This document shows positions 20,056-29,600 of a stretch of DNA of 33,837 bases, in pieces; within the stretch, counting starts at the first letter, position 1, and each line of letters begins with the position of its first letter. Source of the stretch: Candidatus Roizmanbacteria bacterium RIFCSPLOWO2_01_FULL_35_13. Its GTDB lineage: Bacteria; Patescibacteriota; Microgenomatia; UBA1406; GWC2-37-13. A program made the translations under genes and the position numbers. The DNA lies in assembly GCA_001789635.1 (NCBI GenBank), contig MGAF01000014.1, forward strand, positions 1 through 33,837, in the 5' to 3' direction. Under the pieces are notes generated by a model, which was not told the DNA's origin, made no database searches, and saw only the letters and a list, made by a program, of their open reading frames with translations.

Positions 20056-20600
20056 AGATTACATCTCACATCATCAATCAACCATTTACTGTTTATATTG
20101 CTGAGCAAAACCTTATAGGAAGCACCTCCTGTAACCGTATCGTTAAGAACAACAGACGCTTTCAGGTTAGATTGATCATAAACTGCGGATTGAACAGCTA
20201 AACTTTTAATGAGTCTTACTTCCACACAGGCTAATACCGGATCTCCGGTCAGATGATCATTTGTTAATACAAATCCATTAAGCGTCTCCAGGAAATAGTC
20301 AGATAGCAAAGGACTTCGTTTATAAGCTCCTGATCCTAATGGATTTTCAGTTGAGGTATACCATTCATAAAATCCTTTTGCTACCTCTTCCGGAGTTCCC
20401 TTATTCATTGCCAATGTTTCATCATTGTCAGTTAAATCCAATGTTTGTTCACCGGTATCAATTGCAGCAGGAGGTTGTTGTGTTTGTAAATTTGCCGGAA
20501 CCTGTTGTTTTTTAGAATTTAAAGCTGTTACTAAAACAATAAGAACAATTAAAGCAAAAACCATCACACCTGCGACAATATTAAAAATTCTTTTATCCAT
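20052..20600 (-). CDS. hypothetical membrane-anchored protein (DUF3828-like)
   Basis: N-terminal TM; GTPEEVAKGFYEWYTS...LSDYFLETL...KWLIDDVRC. Confidence 0.6.
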   Translation of the reverse strand: MDKRIFNIVAGVMVFALIVLIVLVTALNSKKQQVPANLQTQQPPAAIDTGEQTLDLTDNDETLAMNKGTPEEVAKGFYEWYTSTENPLGSGAYKRSPLLSDYFLETLNGFVLTNDHLTGDPVLACVEVRLIKSLAVQSAVYDQSNLKASVVLNDTVTGGASYKVLLSNINSKWLIDDVRCNL

Positions 20601-20657
20601 AAATTTATTGCTTTAATATAAATATAAGATTTATCCCCCTTATTTGTCAACTCACAT

Positions 20658-21437
20658 TTAAAAAACTACCGTTGTATTTGGCAGTGACAACCTAATCTTT
20701 TCTACATCCGCCGGATTAATTTCATTATCGGAAATATTTAATATTTTAAGATTTTTAAGCTGGTAGATTGGTTCAGGAATAGTGCTTAAGCCGGAGCCGT
20801 TTAAATAAAGCTCTTCCAGAGATTTAATTTCACTTAATTCCGCGGGCAAATCAACTCGAATTGTATCAGTTATAGCCATGACTTTTAAATTTCTTAATTT
20901 TGCTATCTCAGGCGGCATAACTACTTTTGCAAAATTATTATTCAAAGTCAGATTTTCCAGACTGTGCAAATCTCCTATTTCCTTAGGAATATTTTTAATA
21001 TCGGCTTTATTCATGCTTAAAACTTTTAATGACTTAAGCTTTCCTATATCTGGCGGTAATGAAGTCTTAATAGAATGATGAAAATTAATTGAAGTAAGAT
21101 TTTTTAAATTACCTATCTCCGCAGGTATTTCAGTATTTGGAGTTTTTCTGAAATATAGCGTTTGCACATTCCCCAAGTTTTCACTGGCAAGAGCTAACTT
21201 TGCAAAATCAGCATCCGTACTTATCTCAACATCACAAACTTGAGGATTTACAATTGCCTCATCTATTGAATATCTCCGGCCTTCCTGTAAACATTGACTA
21301 ACCTCAGGAGTTTTTTTACCATAAAACTTTAAGCCATAAAAGGTCAAAAAAAATAGCTCAATCGTGATAAATAAAATAATTATTTTATTCAATTTATGAA
21401 GCGGTTCTCTAACTTTGGAAACTTTTTTTCTTTTCAT
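20658..21437 (-). CDS. membrane-anchored leucine-rich repeat protein
   Basis: Repeats such as LPPDIGKLKSLKVLSMNKADIKNIPKEIGDLHSLENLTLNNN. Confidence 0.85.
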   Translation of the reverse strand: MKRKKVSKVREPLHKLNKIIILFITIELFFLTFYGLKFYGKKTPEVSQCLQEGRRYSIDEAIVNPQVCDVEISTDADFAKLALASENLGNVQTLYFRKTPNTEIPAEIGNLKNLTSINFHHSIKTSLPPDIGKLKSLKVLSMNKADIKNIPKEIGDLHSLENLTLNNNFAKVVMPPEIAKLRNLKVMAITDTIRVDLPAELSEIKSLEELYLNGSGLSTIPEPIYQLKNLKILNISDNEINPADVEKIRLSLPNTTVVF

Positions 21438-21516
21438 TTAATTCATTATGTAAGAAAATTACAAAATAGTCAATACAAAGCCGCCATTGCTATTCCGCCA
21501 TAGACGAAAGAAACAA

Positions 21517-21553
21517 TCAATTTGTCATTCTGGCTTGTCCAGAATCTACAAAT
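21517..21553. repeat. GTCATTCTGG/CCAGAATC palindromic element
   Basis: CAATTTGTCATTCTGG-CTTGT-CCAGAATCTACAAATTG; near-perfect stem. Confidence 0.7.
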
Positions 21554-21592
21554 TGTTTATTAAAATTCTAATTGCTTTAGTATACTTTTAAT

Positions 21593-22273
21593 ATGTTTCC
21601 GAAAAACAGAATTTCATTCCTTCTTAAAAAACTCGTTATTATTCTATTTATCCCGTCAATTCTGCTAAATATTTTTTTGAGCTATAAAATTAGCTCACAA
21701 AATATTGCTAATAAAGTCAGAGTTATTGGAGTAATTGACGGCGACACGGTTGTTCTGGAAAACAAAACAAGATTAAGACTGCGTCATCTTGATTCTCCTG
21801 AGCTGGAAAATTGCGGCGGAGAAAATGCCAGACAACTTCTTACCTCACTGGTTGAAGGAAAATCAATAACAATCGAAGAACAGATCCCCGATCAAAACGG
21901 ACGGGCAATGGCACTTATCTATGTTGACACCCTACTTGTCAATCAAAAGATGCTGGAGTCAGGCTGGTCGCACTACCATTCTGATCAAACTACAAAAACA
22001 TCTGAACTTAAAAAAATAGCAAATGAAGCCAGATCAAAAAATCTTGGCATCTTCAGTCCGCTTTGCCTTCAGGAAACAAATCCCGATAATCCTGAATGTA
22101 TAATCAAAGGCAATCTGGAAAATAAACGAAAATCAGGCCGCAGGCTTTACTACCTTCCCGGCTGCGCCCAATACAAATTCGTCAAAGTCGAAAAAGACTT
22201 AGGCGAACGCTGGTTTTGCACCGAAGAAGAAGCTTCCACCGCCGGCTACCTCAAACCCGCAACCTGCAAATAA
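21593..22273 (+). CDS. thermonuclease (SNase-like) with C-terminal Cys-containing CIIKGN...YYLPGC...RWFCTEEEA module
   Basis: VIDGDTVVLENKTRLRLRHLDSPE plus C-terminal module. Confidence 0.88.
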   Translation: MFPKNRISFLLKKLVIILFIPSILLNIFLSYKISSQNIANKVRVIGVIDGDTVVLENKTRLRLRHLDSPELENCGGENARQLLTSLVEGKSITIEEQIPDQNGRAMALIYVDTLLVNQKMLESGWSHYHSDQTTKTSELKKIANEARSKNLGIFSPLCLQETNPDNPECIIKGNLENKRKSGRRLYYLPGCAQYKFVKVEKDLGERWFCTEEEASTAGYLKPATCK

Positions 22274-22289
22274 TAATTCTTTATATAAC

Positions 22290-22344
22290 GTCATTCTGGC
22301 TTGTTTACCCCACGTAGCTTTAGCGTAGTGGGATCCAGAATCGT
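22290..22344. repeat. GTCATTCTGG...CCAGAATC element carrying an inner CCCCACGTAGCTTTAGCGTAGTGGG hairpin
   Basis: CGTCATTCTGGCTTGTTTACCCCACGTAGCTTTAGCGTAGTGGGATCCAGAATCG. Confidence 0.75.
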
Positions 22345-22495
22345 TGTCTTTTAATTTAATAATTAAAAGTTTTTTGTTTTTACTATTAAAATAGTATGAG
22401 AACCATCCAAAGAATATTTACCACATTATTTTCGTATAAGTTGAATATAGTACGTGGAAAAATATTGTAACTTTATTAATAAATGGAGTTTTAAA

Positions 22496-23089
22496 TTATT
22501 TATTAGGGCATTCGATATAAACGCAACCTAAGGAAGAACAAGTAGAAGATGTGATACCGCCAAATTTATTTATAGTTGCAACTTCAAATTGGACTGGGTC
22601 AACATTATATGCACAATATGGTTGCAGAAGTTTGGCTAAATCATTTTCCGAACAGGATTCCTTTAACTCTCGCAGAGTGCTTGCATCTTCTTTATTTAAC
22701 TTAGCATAACCTTTTCCCACATCTGGATCAAAATACGATGGCATATTGGCAGCACGATTACGAATCAAACACAGTCCGCCCGAAGCTGAAGGCAGGACTG
22801 GTTTTGAATTTAACCTTGTAATTATCAACTCAACACAGGTATTAAGATCTTTAGTACATATTTCTCCCTGAATATTTAAATATTTTCTTACGATTTTATC
22901 AGTACTCAGTATCTTTTGATTGAGGTAATTATTTTGATTATATAAAGTTGAATTATCTTGCGTAATAGATTTAATTTTTTGACTCTGAATATATAGACCG
23001 ATTAAACATGTGACTATAAAACCAAAGAGAACGCTTATCAGTATTTTAATAAACAGTGGAAATGTTGAAGTTGATTTTCTTTCTTTCAT
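22496..23089 (-). CDS. hypothetical membrane-anchored protein
   Basis: 197 aa, N-terminal TM segment, Cys-rich C-terminus. Confidence 0.6.
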   Translation of the reverse strand: MKERKSTSTFPLFIKILISVLFGFIVTCLIGLYIQSQKIKSITQDNSTLYNQNNYLNQKILSTDKIVRKYLNIQGEICTKDLNTCVELIITRLNSKPVLPSASGGLCLIRNRAANMPSYFDPDVGKGYAKLNKEDASTLRELKESCSENDLAKLLQPYCAYNVDPVQFEVATINKFGGITSSTCSSLGCVYIECPNK

Positions 23090-23166
23090 ATTTACGTTAA
23101 TATAACATATTTACTTTCGTTTTTTTTCTGAGCGGAGTGCGTTGGACGATGTTGGAATTTTTTTTA

Positions 23167-23499
23167 TTAATAATTCGCCGCCACTTTTAGTTTGTTAAGT
23201 TTTTTATTATATCGTTTAAAGGTCTTTTCTAAGGACGTTGTTAAATCCAGATTAAGCTGATTTCCAAGCTCTAAAAGCGTAAACAAAGCATCACCGAATT
23301 CTTCTTCTAAATCACTGTGATCGGCCATAGCTTTTTCGCCGGAACCCGTTTTTCTATCACCTTTATGAACCGTTAAAGCTTCACCTAATTCTCCAACCTC
23401 TTCAACTTAATGAACAAATTGCACATAGTTAGACCAATTAAAATTAAATTTTTTTGCTAATTCTTTCACTTCTTCCTGATAAGCTTTTAGTGTTTTCAT
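23167..23499 (-). pseudogene. MazG-like nucleotide pyrophosphohydrolase interrupted by one in-frame TAA
   Basis: MKTLKAYQEEVKELAKKFNFNWSNYVQFVH*VEEVGELGEALTVHKG...DLEEEFGDALFTLLELGNQLNLDLTTSLEKTFKRYNKKL; stop at 23407-23409 (codon 31). Confidence 0.8.
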
Positions 23500-23654
23500 A
23501 TCGAATCAAATTATAGCAAAAGTTCCCGCGTCTCTTCTTCCCTGTCAATAAATGAAGCTAAAAATCAAGACGATAAAAACGAGATTTAAACTTACAAAAA
23601 TTAACTTCTCATGCTCGATTCTATAATTACCTTTTTGCTTTAAACTGTTTTTTA

Positions 23655-24073
23655 CTTTCCGGAATTCTCAAATAATTTTTTTAGAAACCACACTTCCGCC
23701 TCTCTCTGCAACCTTTTTATTTTTTACAAATGTATCCGGCTTCTCTTGTTGAGAAATTTCGGTTGTTACCTCCTCGCATAGATGAGATTATGCTAAAAAT
23801 GCCTTCTGTGTTAGCACAATCTGTTTTACGCATTTTTCCAACAGGAGCTGGCAGTTTCAACCCGTGACAAAATGTCACGACTTCACTTCCTTCTTTTATA
23901 AGACGATTTTTTAAGACTTTCCAATAATTTCTAGAAAGCTGAAAATCTTTCTGTTCCGTCAAAACTCCAATAATATCGATTACCGAAAAATACCACGTTT
24001 CGGTTTTTTCATCGTAATGTCGACGAATTTTAAAATTTTCAAAGACTGCCAATGTGTTTTGGTTATCTTTCAT
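23655..24073 (-). pseudogene. DinD/BRO-N-like gene, internally deleted and frameshifted
   Basis: MKDNQNTLAVFENFKIRRHYDEKTETWYFSVIDIIGVLTEQKDFQLSRNYWKVLKNRL...KMRKTDCANTEGIF; C-terminal EISQQEKPDTFVKNKKVAERGGSVVSKK continues in another frame. Confidence 0.7.
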
Positions 24074-24121
24074 ATTTTTGTAAAACTTGGCGGTGAGGGC
24101 GAGATTTGTCCCGCACCAGAG

Positions 24122-24206
24122 CGGAGGGTACAGGATTTGAACCTGTGAGGGCAAAAAGCCCACGAGTTTTCGAGACTCGCGCCTTAAACCACTCGGCCAA
24201 CCCTCC
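24122..24206 (-). tRNA. tRNA-Ser (anticodon CGA)
   Basis: Reverse strand GGAGGGT-TGGCCGAGTGGTTTAAGGC-GCGAGTCTCGAAAACTCGT-variable arm-CAGGTTCAAATCCTG-ACCCTCC; 7-nt anticodon loop CTCGAAA. Confidence 0.95.
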
Positions 24207-24412
24207 AACTCTGGCTTTAATTTTAACAGAAATAGCTTTTATCGAACCGACAAATTAAGAAGAAATAAAAATTTTTTGACAGTGGATGTTTGAGCGCGCC
24301 TCGAAGAGTACCATCTACGATTTGGTTTATTTTATACAAACTATAATTGGTTGCAAAATTTGAGAGGCAAGCGAGTTCACTCGAATAAAAATTTTATTTC
24401 GATTTAATCAGA

Positions 24413-25456
24413 TTACAATGTAATAACGCTTTTTGGCACGTCAGCCAATTCTAATAGCTCTACTTCTGTGGTAGTAACTACAGTCTGATATTTCTTAACT
24501 AAATCAATAATCAATTTTTTATTTTTAATATCCAGCTCTGAAAAAACATCATCAAGAAGTAAGATAGGTTTAGTTTTAAAAATATCTTCATATAATCTTA
24601 TTTCGTTGAACTTCAGCCAAAATATTGCCAACCTCTGCTCGCTTCTTGAGCCAAAATGATGGAGATTTTTAACCGTTTTATTTTTTAAACTTATCTCAAA
24701 ATCATCTTTCTGCGGACCGATCACGGTTTTCCTATATCTCTTTTCCAAATCGAAATTATCCTCTAACCTTTTTTGATTAAACTCATTTTTGAGATAATTA
24801 ATTGAAAATTCCTTACTGTCAATTCTGGCATTTTGATTGAGAAAATCAATATATTCCTGTCTCTTTTTTGTCAGATATCCGGCCTGCTTTTGTAAATAAT
24901 CATTCCAATATGAAAGTTCGTTAAATAAGTCTTCGTTATCTTTATATCTTTCCAGTATTTTGTTTCTTTTCCGGAGGGCACTCTCATAATTTATGAGATT
25001 TTTTTTGTAATCCATATCAAAAGAGCTCAAAAGATGATTAAAATATTTTCTTCTTTTGTCCGGCGGGCCGGTCATTATTTCTATCTGCTCCGGTGAGAAA
25101 AGCACTACTTTTGCAGTTTCTCTCTGGTACTGGAAATTTCTTTTTCTTGTCTTATTTATGGAAAAAATTTTATCTACTCCTATTACTGTTCTTTTAATAT
25201 TAATCTGGAATAAAAAATTACTGTCGCCGGAATTAAATGTACCCTGTATAACTGACTGATCCTGCTCAAACTTAATAAGTTCATCCTCCCGGCTTTCCCT
25301 GAATCCTTCACCTTGAGTAGTTAAGTAGATTGATTCAAGCAGATTGGTTTTTCCCCTGGCATTTTCTCCAATTATTATGGTCAAAAATGAATTAAAGCTA
25401 AAACTCTCATCAGCAAAATTACGGAAGTTTCTTACAATGATTTGTTTTAAAAGCAT
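24413..25456 (-). CDS. recF: DNA replication/repair protein RecF
   Basis: FLTIIIGENARGKTNLLESIYLTTQGEGFR, VLFSPEQIEIMTGPPDKRRKYFNHLLS, PILLLDDVFSELD. Confidence 0.95.
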   Translation of the reverse strand: MLLKQIIVRNFRNFADESFSFNSFLTIIIGENARGKTNLLESIYLTTQGEGFRESREDELIKFEQDQSVIQGTFNSGDSNFLFQINIKRTVIGVDKIFSINKTRKRNFQYQRETAKVVLFSPEQIEIMTGPPDKRRKYFNHLLSSFDMDYKKNLINYESALRKRNKILERYKDNEDLFNELSYWNDYLQKQAGYLTKKRQEYIDFLNQNARIDSKEFSINYLKNEFNQKRLEDNFDLEKRYRKTVIGPQKDDFEISLKNKTVKNLHHFGSRSEQRLAIFWLKFNEIRLYEDIFKTKPILLLDDVFSELDIKNKKLIIDLVKKYQTVVTTTEVELLELADVPKSVITL

Positions 25457-25483
25457 AAAAGTAATACTGATTTACAGATCTTA

Positions 25484-25561
25484 TTCGGATGATGCATATA
25501 TCCGGATTTTACGGATTTATCCGCATATCCGTAGATCCGCATAAAAATCCGCGGCATCCGT
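25484..25561. repeat. cluster of ATCCG/CGGAT words between recF and pyrH
   Basis: TTCGGATGATGCATATATCCGGATTTTACGGATTTATCCGCATATCCGTAGATCCGCATAAAAATCCGCGGCATCCGT. Confidence 0.7.
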
Positions 25562-25586
25562 ATTATATTATGTTACAATAAGTTTT

Positions 25587-26324
25587 ATGAATCAGCGTAA
25601 AAAACCTGCCTATAAAAGAGTCCTGCTCAAACTTTCAGGTGAAGTATTCGGCAAAGAAAAACAGGGATTGGATTTTGACGCTGTTAATAAAGTAGCTTCT
25701 GTAATTAAAAATGTCCACACAAAAACAGGCGTTGAGATTGCGGTGGTTGTCGGAGCCGGCAATCTTTTTAGAGGAAGATATATCGAGGGCACGGGAGTCG
25801 ATCACGTTGTAGCCGACCAGATAGGAATGCTTGGAACCATAATGAATGCTATGGCACTCCAGGAAGAGATGGAAAGATTGGGTAATAAAACCAGGGTTAT
25901 GTCGTCAATCGATATTCCTACTGTCTGCGAACAGTTTATCAGGAGAAGAGCCTTAAGACACATGGAAAAGGGCAGAATTGTAATCTTAGCCGGCGGAACC
26001 GGCAATCCTTATTTCACTACTGATTCTGCAGCTGCATTACGCGCTATCGAGCTTAAATGCGATATTATTTTAAAAGCCTCCAATGTCGACGGTGTATATG
26101 ATAAAGATCCCAATAAATATCCGGATGCCAAAAAACTGGATAATGTTAATTACCAGACAGCCTTAGAAAAAAAACTAAAAATTATGGATAATACTGCCTT
26201 TGCACTTTGCCAGAGCAGAAAAATGCCGATTCTGGTTTTCAACTTCAATCAGAAAGAAAATCTCGAAAGAATAATTAATGGAGAACCGATTGGTACACTC
26301 GTATCAGATAATTCCTCCTCCTAA
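25587..26324 (+). CDS. pyrH: UMP kinase
   Basis: YKRVLLKLSGEVFG, VVGAGNLFRG, VVADQIGMLGTIMNAMAL, ILAGGTGNPYFTTDSAAALRAIE. Confidence 0.97.
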   Translation: MNQRKKPAYKRVLLKLSGEVFGKEKQGLDFDAVNKVASVIKNVHTKTGVEIAVVVGAGNLFRGRYIEGTGVDHVVADQIGMLGTIMNAMALQEEMERLGNKTRVMSSIDIPTVCEQFIRRRALRHMEKGRIVILAGGTGNPYFTTDSAAALRAIELKCDIILKASNVDGVYDKDPNKYPDAKKLDNVNYQTALEKKLKIMDNTAFALCQSRKMPILVFNFNQKENLERIINGEPIGTLVSDNSSS

Positions 26325-26633
26325 GCCGAATATTCCGCTTATCGTTCTTACGACAATATAAGAAAGTAAAAGTAAAACTAATCCGATTATTCCGGTGGTA
26401 AACTTAGCCTGAGCTGATTTTATTTTATCAGGCGCTCCCTGCGACATTATGTAATCATAACCGCCCCAGATAAATACAAAAAGCAGAATTACCGCAGCAA
26501 GAGGTATTAAAAACGTCACCACTCTGTTTACCAAATCCGCAAGGTTATTAATCTTGCCGGGGCCGCTCGTCGGCAAAGGTCCCACGACACACTGGGTACC
26601 GATACAGATTTTTTGCGCTAAATAACTATGCAT
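26304..26633 (-). CDS. pilin-like / VirB2-TrbC-like small membrane protein
   Basis: [65 protein letters not shown]; likely ATG at 26633 overlaps the clpC stop (ATGCATAG). Confidence 0.75.
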   Translation of the reverse strand: MHSYLAQKICIGTQCVVGPLPTSGPGKINNLADLVNRVVTFLIPLAAVILLFVFIWGGYDYIMSQGAPDKIKSAQAKFTTGIIGLVLLLLSYIVVRTISGIFGLGGGII

Positions 26634-29600
26634 GAGCTGCAGAAAAACTTGGAGGATCTTCTTGACTCTTTCCATTCGAACTCAAATTATTATCTTGCTG
26701 ATCTGTTTTATCATTTTCCACTGGATCTTCCTTTGCTTGAGAAATAGGTTTTTTTGTTTCGAATGGTTCAATTTTAGGAGGCTCGATAACCTGTTGCACT
26801 TTGGTTGAAGCACACTTACTGCATATGGCAGTTGAGTTTTCCTTTACCAAAGTCATGAAGTGATTACCGCAGGCTTCACAGAGGAAATTCTTCATTGGAT
26901 TTTTTTTCGCCTCTTCTGCCGACATCATCTCTACACTTTCTATATTAAAGATAAAGGCTTCTCCGTCGAAATCAATTTGGATTTGGTTGCCGGCGCTTAC
27001 TTTTTTCTCGATTATCAGCGTCGAAATCGGATTTTCAATCAGTTTTTGAATTGCCCTCCGCAAAGGTCTGGCTCCAAAGATCGGATCAAAACCTTCCCTG
27101 ACTATTTCTTTTACTGCGGCTTCGGTATAAATCAGTCCCATATCCTGGTCCTCAAGCAGTTTTCCTAAACTCTTAAGTTGCAGTCGTACTATCTTCATCA
27201 TATGAACGAACTTCAGGGGTTCGAAGATTATTACTTCGTCAAACCGGTTAAGAAGCTCGGGTCGGAAAAATTTCCGCAATTCTCCGGTAACTCTGTCTTT
27301 TATCAAATCGTATTTCTTTTTGTCTATTTCTTCATCTACTTTTCTTTTTTCTTCCAGTTCTTTCTCCAGAGGAAAGTCTTTACCGAAATAATCATGTAAG
27401 GAAAGCGTATTCCATTTACTCTTAGCGCTGTTCCTAAACCAGACGGTTTCACCAACCACAATTATCTCTTTTCCGATCGGTGAAAAAGTATGAATGTCCC
27501 AATAAGCAGTTGGGAATGTTTTTGTTACCGATTCAGATTCCTTTTTCTCTGGTTTTGCGCTGGTTGTCTGAATATTATTATCTCTCTTTATTTTTTCTTC
27601 CTTGTCCTCCGACTTGTCCCCCGAAGATTTATCGGAGGGGGAAGCTTTAGCGAAAGAGGATTCAAATTCACTGCCGGCAAAATAGTCCTTCAAGTGTCCG
27701 GTCTGCCAGTCGTTCAATCCGGCCTTTCTTAACCAGTATCTGTCTTTATAACTTACTATTTCCTTTTCATCAGGTGAAAATGCATGGGTTTTTAATTTGG
27801 CTGTCGGCAATTGTTCATCCGGAGCATCAGGAATTGCATTCACCACAACTCCTTCTTTAAAGTACTCAATCAAGGAATTGGTCTTCCAGGATTTTGCCGT
27901 TGTTGTGGGTCTGATGAATATTTGCCCCCCTTTGGTAATTACCTCTTCCCCTTTCGGAGAAATTGCATGCGTAGTAAAACCTTGGATTGGAAAATCTGTC
28001 CTCTCCTTGCCCGGAGCTGCTTCTATAACAGGAGGTTTTCCCTCTGTAGCTTCAGCAGAAGCGGGCTTTTCTATTTCCTGTCCGGCAAAATAATCGAGAA
28101 GCACACCGTCTTCCCATGATATTGTACTAGGATTTTGCTCTTTAATTTCCTTTTTATCCTCGATTAAATTGTCTGTTAAATCCGCTGAAGATCTTTGAAA
28201 ATACTTTGATCCGATTGTCAGGATTTCCCTACCACTTGGAGAAAAGGTGTAGCTTGATAAATACGGCGGTTCTTCAATCTCAGCTTTATCGCTTTTGATC
28301 ATCTCATCCTGTATCATCTTTGTCCCAATATTTGATGTGCAGATTACAACAGTGTTTTTAAATGAGATAACGTGTCCTTTATTGTCTGTCAATCTACCAT
28401 CATCCAGAATCTGCAGTAGTATATTAAATATATCGGGATGGGCTTTTTCCACTTCGTCGAATAGGACTACCGAATATGGTTTTCTCCGGACAACCTCTGT
28501 CAATTTTCCGCCTTCTTCATAACCGACATATCCTGGCGGTGCTCCTAATAGTTTGGCTACCTCGTGTCTTTCCATGTATTCTGTCATGTCGAAACGGATC
28601 ATAGCTTCTTCCTGACCGAACAAAACTTCCGCCAAAGTTTTTGCCAGTTCGGTTTTCCCGACACCTGTCGGACCGAGAAATACAAAGCTGCCGATCGGTC
28701 TCTGAGTCGATTTAAGACCGGCCCTACCTCTTCTGACTGCCCCGGAAACCGCGGTTACCGCGATGTTCTGACCAATTAACCTTTCATGCATGATTTTCTC
28801 CAGTTGTGTCAGTTTTCCCAGTTCCGAATCGGATATTTTTGAAATAGGTATACCTGTCCAGCGGGAAACAATATCTTTGATTATGTCCGGGCTGATGGCA
28901 GATGTAGTCTGGGCCTTTTTCATGGCAAATTCATCTCTTTTTTCTTTCAAGCCGGATTCTATATCTGCGACCTTGGACCGTAATATTCTTACTTTTACTC
29001 TGTCTCCTTTTTTTTCGGCTTCCTGCACTTCCTGGTTAAGTTCAGAAACCCTGGTATCCAGCGATTTAATTTCTTCAGGTAATGATATCAAAGGCAGACG
29101 GACGGCTGACGCAGCTTCATCAATAAGATCAACTGCTTTATCAGGCAAAAATCTGTCCCCTACATATCTTTTTGAAAGTTTAACAGCCGCTTCAATTGCA
29201 TCGTCAGGAATTTTAACCCTGTGAAAAGCTTCATATTTATCTTTAATCGCTTTAACCATCTTTATTGCCTGCTCAATGGATGGTTCCGGAACCAATATGG
29301 GCTGGAATCTTCTCTCGAGCGCCGGATCCTTTTCTATATATTTTCTGTACTCGGTAAGGGTTGTTGCCCCAATAAGCTGGAGTTCTCCGCGGGCTAAAGC
29401 CGGTTTAAGAAAGTTTGAGACATCCATGGCATTTTCACCCGATGAACCCGCCCCGACTATATTATGAATTTCATCAATAAAAAGTATTATCTGCCCTTTA
29501 CTAGCCTGTACCTGCTCGATCAGTTCCTTCATTCTCTCTTCAAATTCTCCCCGGTGTGAAGCGCCGGCAATAATACTCATCAGATCAAGTTGCAATATTC

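Noticed and set aside
22397-22471. 24-codon ORF MRTIQRIFTTLFSYKLNIVRGKIL
   Set aside because: Too short and no supporting context.
24122-24208. N-terminus MEGWPSGLRRESRKLVGFLPSQVQILYPPLW of the 163-aa ORF
   Set aside because: Translation of the tRNA-Ser gene; the DinD/BRO-like reading starts at the ATG at 24073.
27797-28119. Plus-strand ORFs of about 100 aa opposite clpC
   Set aside because: Antisense shadows of a strongly conserved protein; no family resemblance.
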